The position numbers and the translations under genes were made by a program. 37,266 nucleotides of DNA from Actinoplanes sp. TFC3. GTDB taxonomy: Bacteria > Actinomycetota > Actinomycetes > Mycobacteriales > Micromonosporaceae. The notes under the pieces were generated by a model. It ran no database searches, was not told the origin of the DNA, and worked only from the letters and a program-made list of their open reading frames with translations. The DNA lies in NCBI RefSeq assembly GCF_001553785.1, contig NZ_LOJP01000001.1:160787-198052 (forward strand). The letters run 5' to 3'. How positions within the stretch are numbered: position 1 is the stretch's first letter; each line of letters begins with the position of its first letter. Below are positions 17,861 through 25,595 of this stretch, one piece after another.

Positions 17861-18070
17861 ATGGCATCGCGTACGCACGATCCTGAGCCGCTACTAACGC
17901 CGGCCGAGGTGGCGTCGATGTTCCGAGTCGACCCGAAAACCGTCACCCGGTGGGCCAAGGCGGGCAAGCTCAGCGCAATTCGCACCCTGGGCGGGCACCG
18001 TCGCTACCGGGAGTCGGAGGTTCGCGCCCTGCTGCAGGGGCAGATCCCCTCGCAGCGTCAGGGCGACTGA
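17861..18070 (+). CDS. bldC: BldC, MerR-like developmental regulator
   Basis: 69-residue protein that is essentially a single winged-helix MerR-type DNA-binding domain: LLTPAEVASMFRVDPKTVTRWAKAGKLSAIRTLGGHRRY is the family hallmark. It lacks the long dimerisation helix and effector domain of classical MerR proteins. Family knowledge: Streptomyces BldC binds DNA cooperatively head-to-tail on direct repeats and delays entry into aerial growth and sporulation. A sporulating or hypha-forming actinomycete is therefore likely. A strong GGAGGAG ribosome site lies before the ATG, and a hairpin terminator follows. Confidence 0.95.
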   Translation: MASRTHDPEPLLTPAEVASMFRVDPKTVTRWAKAGKLSAIRTLGGHRRYRESEVRALLQGQIPSQRQGD

Positions 18071-18100
18071 ACGGACCGCAGTCGACCGAGGGACCGATGA

Positions 18101-18134
18101 AAGGGGCGAGCGCCGGGGAAGGCGATCGCCCCTT
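18101..18134 (+). terminator. Hairpin after bldC
   Basis: AAGGGGCGA (18101-18109) pairs with TCGCCCCTT (18126-18134), with a nested CGCC/GGCG stem inside (18111-18114 with 18121-18124). It lies 30 bases after the bldC stop and the sequence after it is AT-richer. Confidence 0.65.
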
Positions 18135-18161
18135 AATCGTTCCTGGAGTAAAAACTAGAAC

Positions 18162-18938
18162 ATGGATCAACCCGTCATCGGCGACGTCTTCGGCGAGCTT
18201 GTCCAGGACGCCTTCGCGGTACGAACCGGCGTCGGCCCCCGCCCCCTGGCCGGCGGTCGCGTGCCTCGCCCGGTCATCGAGATCATCGAGCGCGACGACG
18301 GCCTGATCAACGGCGCCCCCGCCGATCACTATCTGGCCGAGCCGGACGAGTGGCAGCCGCACGACCATCGCGCCTTGCGCCTGTGCCGCGGTGCGGTGCT
18401 GGACATCGGGTGCGGCGCTGGCCGTACCGCATTGGAATTGCAACGCCGCAGCATGGCCGTCACCGGGCTGGATATTTCCCCCGGAGCGATCGCCATCGCG
18501 CGCAAGCGCGGCCTGCGCGACACCGTGCTCACCTCGGTCGACGAGTACGCCCGCGCCGCCACCCGCTACGACACGTTCCTCATGCTCGGCAACAACCTCG
18601 GCCTGATCGAAGGCCCGGAACGCGCGCCCGTCTTCCTCGCCGCGCTGGCGCAACTGGCCCGCCCCGGCGCCCGGATCATCGCCCAGGGCACCGACCCATA
18701 CGGCACCACCGACCCGGTACACGTCGGCTATCACGAGCGCAACCGCGAACGTGGCCGGCTCGGCGGTCAACTGCGACTGCGACTGCGCTACCGGATGCAG
18801 GCCACCGATTGGTTCGACTATCTCGTCTGCTCGGTTGCCGAGCTTGAGGAGCTGCTGCACGGCACCGGCTGGCGGCTGAAATCGGTCGACGAGCAGGACC
18901 GGCCTTACTACCTTGCGGTCATGGAGCTCAACCCATGA
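18162..18938 (+). CDS. Class I SAM-dependent methyltransferase
   Basis: 258 residues. The SAM-binding motif I is LDIGCGAGRTALELQ (near residue 80), the acidic motif II follows in VTGLDISPGAIAIAR, and FLMLGNNLGLI and LARPGARIIAQG match later strands of the Rossmann-like methyltransferase fold. The N-terminal ~65 residues form an additional cap (RPVIEIIERDDGL). The substrate cannot be told from the sequence; a small molecule is more likely than RNA because no RNA-binding domain is attached. The stop overlaps the kptA start (ATGA), so the two are co-translated. GGAG lies ~13 bases before the ATG. Confidence 0.85.
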   Translation: MDQPVIGDVFGELVQDAFAVRTGVGPRPLAGGRVPRPVIEIIERDDGLINGAPADHYLAEPDEWQPHDHRALRLCRGAVLDIGCGAGRTALELQRRSMAVTGLDISPGAIAIARKRGLRDTVLTSVDEYARAATRYDTFLMLGNNLGLIEGPERAPVFLAALAQLARPGARIIAQGTDPYGTTDPVHVGYHERNRERGRLGGQLRLRLRYRMQATDWFDYLVCSVAELEELLHGTGWRLKSVDEQDRPYYLAVMELNP

Positions 18939-19495
18939 CAACCCTCAGCAAAGAACAGGTACGAATAAGCCGCCGCATGTCCCAGGTCCTGCGCCATCGC
19001 CCCGAGGCAGCCGGGCTCACCCTGGACGCCAACGGCTGGGTGAGCGTCGCGGACCTGCTCGCCGCGTTGCACATCGACCGGGCCGCCCTCGACGTGGTCG
19101 TCGCCGGCAACGACAAGTCCCGCTTCGCCGTGGCCGCCGGGCCGGACGGTGTCGAGCGGATCCGCGCCAGCCAGGGCCACTCCAGCCGGGTCGGCATCGA
19201 CCTCGCGCTCGACCCGGCCGACCCGCCCGCCACGCTCTTCCACGGCACCCCGCGGCACAACGCGGTTCCGATCAAGCAAGACGGGCTACGGCCGGGGTCG
19301 CGTCAGCACGTCCACCTGTCGCCCGACGCCACCACCGCGACCGCCGTCGGCCGCCGCCGCTCGCCGGACGTGGTGATCTTCAAGGTGGACACCGCGGCGA
19401 TGGCGCAGGCCGGGCACGTCTTCTACCGGAGCGAGAACGGTGTCTGGCTGACTGCCGCCGTACCGCCGGCTTATCTTGATGAACATTCCCGATAA
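18935..19495 (+). CDS. kptA: RNA 2'-phosphotransferase Tpt1/KptA
   Basis: 186-residue KptA, which transfers an RNA 2'-phosphate to NAD+, releasing ADP-ribose 1''-2'' cyclic phosphate and nicotinamide. The N-terminal winged-helix lobe has SRRMSQVLRHRPEAAGL (R20, H21) and NGWVSVADLL. The ADP-ribosyltransferase lobe has RASQGHSS, TLFHGTPRHN, GLRPGSRQHVHLS and a closing strand FYRSENGVWLT. These hold the family's Arg-His-Arg-Arg set, as far as I can see all present. Bacteria lack the tRNA-splicing pathway in which yeast Tpt1 acts, so the natural substrate is unclear. It is coupled by a 4-base overlap to a methyltransferase. Confidence 0.92.
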   Translation: MTTLSKEQVRISRRMSQVLRHRPEAAGLTLDANGWVSVADLLAALHIDRAALDVVVAGNDKSRFAVAAGPDGVERIRASQGHSSRVGIDLALDPADPPATLFHGTPRHNAVPIKQDGLRPGSRQHVHLSPDATTATAVGRRRSPDVVIFKVDTAAMAQAGHVFYRSENGVWLTAAVPPAYLDEHSR

Positions 19496-19538
19496 CCGGA
19501 CAAAAAGCCTGATGCTGGGAACCGCCGCCTCGGTTCGT

Positions 19539-19544
19539 TAGCGT
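19539..19544 (+). promoter_or_regulatory. -10 box of a leaderless promoter
   Basis: TAGCGT ends six bases before the ATG at 19551 and fits TANNNT; no ribosome binding site is present. Confidence 0.45.
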
Positions 19545-19550
19545 GTGGGG

Positions 19551-20120
19551 ATGAGGGGAGTTACTCGGCGTCAGCTGACGAATCTCCTCGGTGCTTGTGG
19601 AGTGGTCGCGACGCTCGGCGGATTGGCCTTCGGGCTGCCCGCGCTCAACCAGGCGCTGCCCGCCGAACGGTCCGTGGACACCGGCCGCCCGTACGCGATC
19701 GGGGGTGGAGTGGATGTGATCCCCCCGGCCGGCGCGCGCATCGATGTCACTGAGACCCGGCCGGCGCAGGACACCGGAACCGTGCTCTTCAGGCTCGGCG
19801 CGGTGCGCTACCTGATCGCCGTCCGGCGCTTCGACGGCTCGCTCCAGGCGGCGGTTACCGGGCTGCGGCAACGCATCACTGGGACGTCGGGCTACCAGGT
19901 CACCGGCACCGAGCTCTCGGTGGAAGCGGCGGGAGGGCTCGTCGGGTTGCAGGGGGCCTACAGCGGTCCGGGCCGCGGTGGCCGATACGCGGTCTTCGTG
20001 GCGGACGGGCACACCATCGAGGTCACGGTCAGCGGGGCCGATCTGGACCTCGGGCGCGTGCTGCCCCAGATCGACGCGAGCACCCGGACGTTGCGCTACA
20101 CCCCCGAGCCGCCCGAATGA
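19551..20120 (+). CDS. Membrane-anchored hypothetical protein upstream of prsW
   Basis: 189 residues from the ATG at 19551 (a GTG at 19545 is also in frame). The N-terminus MRGVTRRQ is followed by a hydrophobic segment (LLGACGVVATLGGLAFGLPAL), so it is a signal anchor or uncleaved signal. The remainder is an extracellular strand-rich domain of about 150 residues without Cys. I do not recognise the family. The stop overlaps the PrsW start by four bases (ATGA), which suggests the two proteins work together in the membrane. It could be a substrate or accessory factor of the protease, but that is inference. Confidence 0.7.
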   Translation: MRGVTRRQLTNLLGACGVVATLGGLAFGLPALNQALPAERSVDTGRPYAIGGGVDVIPPAGARIDVTETRPAQDTGTVLFRLGAVRYLIAVRRFDGSLQAAVTGLRQRITGTSGYQVTGTELSVEAAGGLVGLQGAYSGPGRGGRYAVFVADGHTIEVTVSGADLDLGRVLPQIDASTRTLRYTPEPPE

Positions 20121-21412
20121 CAGCGGAGTCGCACTTGCGCAGTCAGCGGACCGCGCCCGTGCAACCGGGTGCCGGTTCGGAACCGGGGACGTTGCGGCTG
20201 CCCGCGTTCTGGATTGTGATCATGCTGCTAGCCGCCGGTGGTGTGCGGATGTCACTCCTCGTAGCTCAGTACGCGGCGGCGTACCCCTTGGCGCTTCTGA
20301 CCGCAGTTGTGCTTTTCGCCCTGCTCGCGGTGCCGTTCTGGTTCGTCGTCTCGGAGCTGGACTTTCTCGAACGCGAGCCACCAGGGCTGCTGGTCGTGGC
20401 GTTTGCGTGGGGTGGGCTCGTGGCGACCTCGGTGTCAATCCCGGGCAGCGGCGCGCTCGACGACATCATCGCCAAACTCGGCTCCCCGCATCTCGCGGCG
20501 GACTGGGGTGCCGCGCTGGCCGGTCCGACAGTGGAGGAGATCGCCAAGACGCTGGGCGTGGTCGCGATCGTGCTGATCGCCCGCAACCAGGTGAACAGCG
20601 TGCTCGACGGCGTGGTCTACGGCGCGATGGTCGGCCTGGGATTCCAGATCATCGAGGACATCGTGTACGCGATGGGCGCGGTGGCCCTGGCCGGTCGCGG
20701 GGACCATGTCGGGCCCGTTGTCACTACTTTCCTGCTGCGCGGCTTTCTGTCCGGCGTGTGGAGCCACACCCTTTTCGGTGCGCTCGCGGGGGCCGGTGTC
20801 GGTTATCTAGTGGTACGAGGTGAGCGCTCTCTTCGGACCAGAATCGGCGCCGCCACCCTCGCCCTCGTAGGCGCATGGGCCTCGCATGTGCTCTGGAATT
20901 CCCCGTTGCTGCGCGACGGCCTCGGCAACGGCGCGGTGGCCCTGCTCGCGGTGCTGATCCTCAAGGGCCTGCCCCCGCTGCTGCTGATCTGGCTGCTGGT
21001 GCGCGCTGCCCACGACCGCGAAGCCGACTACTACGCCGCGCAGCTGACCGAACTCGACGACCCGGAACTGATCACGCCCGCCGAGGTTGAGGCGCTCAAG
21101 GCTGGCTCGCGACGGGCCAGCGCGCGCTCCTACGCCCGGGTCCGAGCGGGTTGGCGGGCCCGGGCTGCCGTACGCCGCCTGCAGCGCGCCCAGGCCCGGC
21201 TCGCCGTGGAGCTGAGCCGCAACACAGCCGACCTGAGCCGCTGGCACCACGAGGTGCGCCGGCAACGCCGCATCCTTGTGGAGCTGGGACACCCGGAGGC
21301 CGTTGCGCCGGACGGGAAGGGGCCGTGGCGTCGTACCGCATCGGCGGTCTTCTCCACGGCCCTCGCCGTCGCCGTCCTCTGGGCCGTGGTCAGCAGCCTG
21401 GGCGGCGGCTGA
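20117..21412 (+). CDS. PrsW-family intramembrane metalloprotease
   Basis: 431-residue polytopic membrane protein. About eight hydrophobic helices lie between residues 28 and 300. Family motifs are visible in order: VEEIAK (the EExxK motif, near residue 140), GLGFQIIED (near 177), RGFLSGVWSHTLFGALAG with a conserved His, and WASHVLWNS with a second His. Family knowledge: PrsW is a glutamic-type or metal-dependent CAAX-related protease that cleaves membrane anti-sigma factors. After residue ~300 there is a cytoplasmic Arg-rich coiled-coil-like region (RRLQRAQARLAVELSRN) and one last membrane helix, which is longer than the usual PrsW. No ECF sigma or RsiW-like gene is adjacent. Confidence 0.85.
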   Translation: MTAESHLRSQRTAPVQPGAGSEPGTLRLPAFWIVIMLLAAGGVRMSLLVAQYAAAYPLALLTAVVLFALLAVPFWFVVSELDFLEREPPGLLVVAFAWGGLVATSVSIPGSGALDDIIAKLGSPHLAADWGAALAGPTVEEIAKTLGVVAIVLIARNQVNSVLDGVVYGAMVGLGFQIIEDIVYAMGAVALAGRGDHVGPVVTTFLLRGFLSGVWSHTLFGALAGAGVGYLVVRGERSLRTRIGAATLALVGAWASHVLWNSPLLRDGLGNGAVALLAVLILKGLPPLLLIWLLVRAAHDREADYYAAQLTELDDPELITPAEVEALKAGSRRASARSYARVRAGWRARAAVRRLQRAQARLAVELSRNTADLSRWHHEVRRQRRILVELGHPEAVAPDGKGPWRRTASAVFSTALAVAVLWAVVSSLGGG

Positions 21413-21415
21413 TTC

Positions 21416-21664
21416 TCAGATCGCCGGGGGCAGGCCGCCGTCGCCGTCCACGATCGTCTCCGGGGTGCCGTCCTCGTCGAGGTCGACCATCGTGATGTCG
21501 ACCAGGCCGTCGCCGTCGGTGTCGAACTGGAACAGGTCCGGCTTGCCGTCGCCGTCGGTGTCGGACACCCAGACATCGGGCTTGCCGTCGCCGTTCGTGT
21601 CCGTCGCGAGCAGGTCCACGCGGTCGTTACCGCGGGTCTCGACGGTCTCCTGCGGCTCGCTCAT
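21416..21664 (-). CDS. Small EF-hand-like calcium-binding repeat protein
   Basis: 82 residues from the ATG at 21664, preceded by GAGGAG; the open frame extends far upstream without support. Four consecutive 13-residue loops, DTNGDGKPDVWVS, DTDGDGKPDLFQF, DTDGDGLVDITMV and DLDEDGTPETIVD, match thrombospondin-type-3/EF-hand-like calcium loops (DxDxDGxxD). There is no signal peptide, so it appears cytoplasmic, which is unusual for such repeats. It is convergent with the PrsW gene (3 bases between stops) and divergent from the thioesterase gene. Confidence 0.75.
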   Translation of the reverse strand: MSEPQETVETRGNDRVDLLATDTNGDGKPDVWVSDTDGDGKPDLFQFDTDGDGLVDITMVDLDEDGTPETIVDGDGGLPPAI

Positions 21665-21781
21665 GATGACTCCTCGCTCGTAAGTTGGTCCCAAGTTAGA
21701 TGCCCCCTGCCAGTCCCGCGAGTCGGGCGCTGTGACAGATGTCGCTGGATTGTGCGGAACTCGCCGGTAACGTTGCCCGAC

Positions 21782-22186
21782 GTGGATATCGCGCCTCTTC
21801 TGGGTAGCCGGAGTGCCGGGGCACTCGGCGAACGCATGGGCATCTCGATCACCGAGGCCAGTGCCGAGCGGGTAGTCGCCACCATGCCGGTGGAAGGCAA
21901 CACCCAGCCGTACGGGCTGCTGCACGGCGGTGCGTCCTGCGTACTGGCCGAGACGGTCGGTTCGGTGGGCGCGGTGCTGCACGGCGCCACGGTCGACCGG
22001 CCGTTCGCGGTGGGGGTCGACATCAACGCCACCCATCACAAGGCGGTCCGCTCCGGCGTCGTCACCGCGGTGGCCACTCCGGTGCACCGCGGGCGTACGG
22101 CTGTGACGTACGAGATCGTCATCAGTGACGATGACGGCGGCCGGGTCTGCACTGCCCGGCTCACCTGCCTCCTTCGTGGCGCATAG
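21782..22186 (+). CDS. PaaI-family hotdog thioesterase
   Basis: 134 residues from the GTG at 21782, where TAACGT at 21768-21773 could be a leaderless -10 box. The hotdog-fold signature is clear: EGNTQPYGLLHGGASCVLAETVGS contains the conserved HGG and the catalytic acidic residue on the long helix. AVGVDINATHHKAVRSG and GRTAVTYEIVISDD form the following strands. It should hydrolyse acyl-CoA thioesters, with specificity unknown; actinobacterial members are often annotated as hydroxyphenylacetyl-CoA or 1,4-dihydroxy-2-naphthoyl-CoA thioesterases. No menaquinone or phenylacetate genes are nearby. Confidence 0.88.
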   Translation: MDIAPLLGSRSAGALGERMGISITEASAERVVATMPVEGNTQPYGLLHGGASCVLAETVGSVGAVLHGATVDRPFAVGVDINATHHKAVRSGVVTAVATPVHRGRTAVTYEIVISDDDGGRVCTARLTCLLRGA

Positions 22187-22210
22187 GGCGCGGTAGTTGA
22201 CGGATCCGCG

Positions 22211-22216
22211 TACCTT
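22211..22216 (+). promoter_or_regulatory. -10 box of a leaderless promoter
   Basis: TACCTT ends seven bases before the GTG at 22224, with no ribosome binding site. Confidence 0.5.
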
Positions 22217-22223
22217 TCTTGAC

Positions 22224-22616
22224 GTGACCGAAGTACCACAGCACGCATTCGACGACGCGGCGCAGGTGTTGCATTGCGCGCTCAGCGGCGACAGCGACGC
22301 GGTGGTCGGCACCTTCGATGCGGTCGTCGACCGATCCGGCGTCGTGGGTGCCTGGGACGTGGCCTGGTGCCTCGCCGCGACGATGGTCGGCCGCAACGTA
22401 CCGCTGGGTGGGGCCTGGACCCTGGAGTTCCCCGGAATCGACGACGCCCGATACGACAAGCGCTGGGTGGCCCGTTTCGTCAGCGCCTACGTCAACGGTG
22501 ACGTCAACACCGGCGAAGCCCTGTTCGGCGCGGCCATCGCCGACGGTCAGCTGCCGGATTGCCTGCTGGCGGTGGCCGGCTCGACGGTGGCCACGCTGCG
22601 CCACCGAGCCGCCTAA
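22224..22616 (+). CDS. Hypothetical protein, possible uridine/adduct-fold-free small protein of unknown family
   Basis: 130 residues from the GTG at 22224. Soluble, mixed helix and strand, with features VGTFDAVVDRSGVVGAWDVAWCLAATMVG, LEFPGIDDARYDKRWVARFVSAYVNGDV and a final helix LLAVAGSTVATLRHRAA. I do not recognise a family or a catalytic motif. The third-position G/C bias and the promoter spacing support it as a real gene. Its stop overlaps the end of the convergent gene 22613-22921 by four bases. Confidence 0.6.
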   Translation: MTEVPQHAFDDAAQVLHCALSGDSDAVVGTFDAVVDRSGVVGAWDVAWCLAATMVGRNVPLGGAWTLEFPGIDDARYDKRWVARFVSAYVNGDVNTGEALFGAAIADGQLPDCLLAVAGSTVATLRHRAA

Positions 22617-22921
22617 CTGTTCTTGAGATAGAGCGCTCTCGCATACTGGGCCGCTGCCGCCTCGTTGTACATCGACGCTTGCGCGGTGAACCAGTCGTTG
22701 TCGGCGAGCGCGCGTTTGGCCTGCGCGGTCTCCTTCCAGCGAATGACCCCGTCCACCTCTGAGAGGCCCCTTGCCTTGAATTCCTGACGCATCTGCGACC
22801 TCCCGCTCCGGTAGACCTCGAAGGCCTGCTCGGCTTGCCGCATGGCCTCCATCCCCTTCTCCATCAGCGCCTCGGCCAGCTTCCAGGCGGACTGCTCTTC
22901 CGCACTCTTGAATGTCAGCAC
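22613..22921 (-). CDS. Hypothetical helical protein
   Basis: 102 residues from the GTG whose first base is at 22921; AAGGAGGTCC, a near-perfect Shine-Dalgarno, lies 7-8 bases before it. The sequence is almost entirely helical and charged (WKLAEALMEKGMEAMRQAEQAFE; SQMRQEFKARGLSEVDG; WFTAQASMYNEAAAAQYARALYLKNS). The Ala-rich C-terminal helix and small size recall WXG100-like or phage-type helical proteins, but no WXG motif exists. Function unknown. The very strong ribosome site is unusual among its neighbours, several of which look leaderless. Confidence 0.65.
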   Translation of the reverse strand: MLTFKSAEEQSAWKLAEALMEKGMEAMRQAEQAFEVYRSGRSQMRQEFKARGLSEVDGVIRWKETAQAKRALADNDWFTAQASMYNEAAAAQYARALYLKNS

Positions 22922-22999
22922 GTCGGACCTCCTTGACTCACCTCTACGGATGGGAAGGCCAATGCGCTAGGTCCGTGCAAGAAGCGGCAAACTGGCCCG

Positions 23000-23650
23000 A
23001 TGCTGCTGCTGATCGACCTCGACAACACTTTGATCGACCGGACCGGGTCCTTCCGCTCCTGGGCCACGCAGTGGATTCCGGCGCAGGGAGGCTCTGCCGA
23101 GGACGTGAGCTGGGCCATCGAGGCGGACCGCGACGGCTACGAGCCCCGGCCGCGGCTGGCCGAGCGGATCCGGGAGCGGCTGCACCTCGCGGTTTCGCCC
23201 GAGCAGATGCTCGTCGATCTGCGCGCGGGACTGGTCGAGCACCTGAAATTCGACCCGCAGGTGGGTGCGGCGCTGAGCTCCGCGGTCGCGGCCGGGTGGT
23301 CGCCGGTCGTCGTGACCAATGGGACGGTACGGCAGCAAGAAGCAAAGTTGCGGCGCGCCGGGTTCGATCAGCTCGTCGCCGGTTGGGTCATTTCCGAGGG
23401 CGCCGGTGTCCGCAAGCCCGACCGCCGCATCTTCGAACTCGGCGCCGAGGCAGCAGGTCTCAGCCTGGCCGACGGGGGATGGATGCTCGGCGACCACCCC
23501 GAGTACGACATCGCCGGCGCCGCGCGGGCCGGCCTGCAGACCGTATGGCTGCACCTCGGTCGCCCGTGGCCCGAGGACCTCCCGATCCGCCCGACCCGGA
23601 TCGCCGATGACTGCGCCGGCGCGATCCGCGGGTTGCTGCACGCACCTTGA
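23000..23650 (+). CDS. HAD-superfamily hydrolase
   Basis: 216 residues. The four HAD motifs are present: IDLDNTLIDR (nucleophile Asp in DxDxT, residues 5-9), VVVTNGTV (motif II Thr), GVRKPDRRIF (motif III Lys) and LGDHPEYDIAGAARAGL (motif IV acidic pair). The cap is the helical C1 type between motifs I and II. It is a phosphatase or phosphoglycolate/dehalogenase-type enzyme of unknown substrate. The ATG has no ribosome site; CAAACT at 22988-22993 is a weak -10 candidate for a leaderless start. It is divergent from the helical protein gene. Confidence 0.85.
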   Translation: MLLLIDLDNTLIDRTGSFRSWATQWIPAQGGSAEDVSWAIEADRDGYEPRPRLAERIRERLHLAVSPEQMLVDLRAGLVEHLKFDPQVGAALSSAVAAGWSPVVVTNGTVRQQEAKLRRAGFDQLVAGWVISEGAGVRKPDRRIFELGAEAAGLSLADGGWMLGDHPEYDIAGAARAGLQTVWLHLGRPWPEDLPIRPTRIADDCAGAIRGLLHAP

Positions 23651-23737
23651 TCACACCCCTTGGCTACCGCTCGGCAATCGTTGCCGGGGCTTACTCGCCG
23701 AACCTCCAGATGTCCAAGGAGAACACGGGGGGTTGCT

Positions 23738-24781
23738 GTGGGAGCTGTCGAGCTGAACTGGCCGGGTGTACGCCGGCTGGGCGTCAAGGCCGTCACCGGT
23801 GTTCTGGCCGTCGGTGTGGTGGTGGGCCTAGGTGTGCCCAAGACCATCACGTCGGCCTCGGCCGCCGCGCCGCAGACCACCCCGGCGGTGAGCGTGCAGC
23901 AGGCGTTCCAGCCGATGCGCGTGATGGCGCTCGGTGACTCGATCACCCGCGGCAACGGCTCCCCGACGCGCAGCTCGTACCGGATGGCTCTCAAGGAACG
24001 CCTGCTGCAGGGCGGCATGGAGATCAACTATGTCGGCTCGCAGAACAACGGCACCGGCACCGACATCAACCACGAGGGTCACGGCGGCTGGTCGATCAAC
24101 CAACTGGAGAAGCACACCACCGCATGGCTGGATGCGGCTCGCCCCGACGTTGTCCTGCTGCACGCCGGCACCAACAACATCGCCCGGGGGCACGGGCCGT
24201 ACACGACCGCCCGCAAGCTGTCCGAGCTGATCGACCAGATCCGCGCCGCCCGCCCCGAGGCGTACATCTTCGTTGCGCAGATCATCATGTCCCGGGTGCC
24301 GCGCGAGGCCGCCCAGGACCGGGTCTACAACCGGCTCATCCCCTCGCTGGTCGCTGCGAAGCAGGACGACCGCCTCGTGGTGGTCGACCAGTCCACGATC
24401 AGCGGTATCGACCTGCACGACCTGCACCACCCGAACGACTTCGGCTACGCCAAGATGGCGTGGAACTGGTACCGGGCGATGGCGCGGGTGTTCGCGACCT
24501 CCGGCTACACCGGCGCGAACCCGTACCTGATGACCCGCACCAACCGCTGCCTGGCCAGCAAGGTCATCATCGACGGCGCGGTGCACCACCGCACCGAGTG
24601 CCGTTCGTGGGTCCTGCGCTCCTCGACCGCCCGGATCAATGGCGTCAACCGCCGCGTGCGGGTCTGGCAGACGCTGCGGGAGGGCAAGCAGACCTACAGC
24701 GTGCGTAAGAACGGAAAGCTTCTTACCCGCACCCGGATGGTGCAGCGCTGGACCGGCCCCGGCAACCTGCTCGACGTCTGA
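23738..24781 (+). CDS. Secreted SGNH/GDSL hydrolase
   Basis: 347 residues from the GTG at 23738, chosen because a G-run lies just upstream and a signal peptide follows (VRRLGVKAVTGVLAVGVVVGLGV, then ITSASAAA as cleavage region). The SGNH blocks are all present: MALGDSITRG (Ser nucleophile), GHGGWSI (Gly), LLHAGTNN (Asn) and DLHHPND (Asp-His). The catalytic domain ends near residue 255. A further ~90-residue basic domain with two Cys (NRCLASK, TECRSW) and tandem Arg-rich strands follows and may bind a polymer. It probably deacylates a cell-wall or extracellular substrate; specificity is unknown. Confidence 0.88.
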   Translation: MGAVELNWPGVRRLGVKAVTGVLAVGVVVGLGVPKTITSASAAAPQTTPAVSVQQAFQPMRVMALGDSITRGNGSPTRSSYRMALKERLLQGGMEINYVGSQNNGTGTDINHEGHGGWSINQLEKHTTAWLDAARPDVVLLHAGTNNIARGHGPYTTARKLSELIDQIRAARPEAYIFVAQIIMSRVPREAAQDRVYNRLIPSLVAAKQDDRLVVVDQSTISGIDLHDLHHPNDFGYAKMAWNWYRAMARVFATSGYTGANPYLMTRTNRCLASKVIIDGAVHHRTECRSWVLRSSTARINGVNRRVRVWQTLREGKQTYSVRKNGKLLTRTRMVQRWTGPGNLLDV

Positions 24782-24789
24782 GGCGGGTT

Positions 24790-25107
24790 CTAGTCGAAGA
24801 GGTCCAGCACCCCTGACACATCAAGCACGCGGTGCACGAGGCCATGGGCGTTGACGAGCGACATCTTGATCCCGGCTTCCCGGCCGGCGACCAGCCCGTC
24901 GATCAAGGCGCCCAAGGCCTCGCTGTCCAGGAAGTCGGTTGCCTCGAAATCGACCACAACCCGGCCGTCCCCGGTCTGCTCGACGGCATGGAGGACGACC
25001 TCCCGCAACTCGTCGCGGGCGTTGATGTCGAAGTCCCCGGCCAGCCGGACATGCCCTGCCTCGCGGAAGATCTGGTAGCTCGGCTCAGTCACGGACACCT
25101 CTGACAT
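24790..25107 (-). CDS. STAS-domain anti-sigma factor antagonist
   Basis: 105-residue single STAS domain (SpoIIAA/RsbV type): AGDFDINARDELREVV, then VVVDFEATDFLDSEALGALIDG, where the Ser after FLD is the expected phosphorylation site, and MSLVNAHGLVHRVLDVSGVLDLFD. In partner switching, the unphosphorylated form binds the anti-sigma kinase and frees the sigma factor. The gene lies 26 bases after the kinase gene on the same strand. A TATGAT box (minus strand, 25126-25131) lies in the gap, so it may also have its own promoter. CGGAG precedes the ATG at moderate distance. Confidence 0.9.
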   Translation of the reverse strand: MSEVSVTEPSYQIFREAGHVRLAGDFDINARDELREVVLHAVEQTGDGRVVVDFEATDFLDSEALGALIDGLVAGREAGIKMSLVNAHGLVHRVLDVSGVLDLFD

Positions 25108-25133
25108 AGGTCAATTCGCTCCGTGATCATAGG

Positions 25134-25595
25134 TCAGCCGGGTACAGGGAACTCAGCCCACACATGTTTGACGTCAGACTCCGCATACCACCCGATCTCC
25201 ACGGCGAACTGTTTCGCCAGCTGCAAGCCGAGGCCGCCCTTGCCCAGACCTCGCTCCGCATCGTACTGAGGAACCACATCCGGGGCATGATCGGCGACAT
25301 CGAGCACAAACCGATCCCCGGCCCGCCCCAACCGCACGGTAGTCGGCGGCAACCCATGCCGCAGCGCGTTGGTGGCCAGTTCGGTAGCGACCAGCACAAT
25401 CTTCTCGGGGATCTCATCCAACGGCGTCCCAGGTGGCAGCACCTCTCCGGTCAAAGCCTCATGCAGCGAAGCGCGCAAAGTCTTCAACTGCGCGGGGCTT
25501 TCGAGCAACCATCGCCGCAGCTCGATCATGGAGGGGGGCATTTGGGCGCTCAGGTGGGCCATGTCAACTACGTGCCCGATAACCCGGCCGTTCAT
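25134..25595 (-). CDS. Anti-sigma factor / serine kinase with HATPase_c domain
   Basis: 153 residues from the ATG at 25595; an ATG at 25562 is an alternative and the open frame reaches 25763. The GHKL ATPase fold is clear: the N-box VATELATNALRHG, the G1-like DVADHAPDVV and the G2-like GLGKGGLGLQLAKQFA. It belongs to the RsbW/SpoIIAB type and most likely phosphorylates the adjacent STAS protein and/or sequesters a sigma factor. The STAS-binding helix RRWLLESPAQLKTLRASLHEAL precedes the N-box. No sigma factor gene is in the window, so the target is unknown. Confidence 0.85.
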   Translation of the reverse strand: MNGRVIGHVVDMAHLSAQMPPSMIELRRWLLESPAQLKTLRASLHEALTGEVLPPGTPLDEIPEKIVLVATELATNALRHGLPPTTVRLGRAGDRFVLDVADHAPDVVPQYDAERGLGKGGLGLQLAKQFAVEIGWYAESDVKHVWAEFPVPG

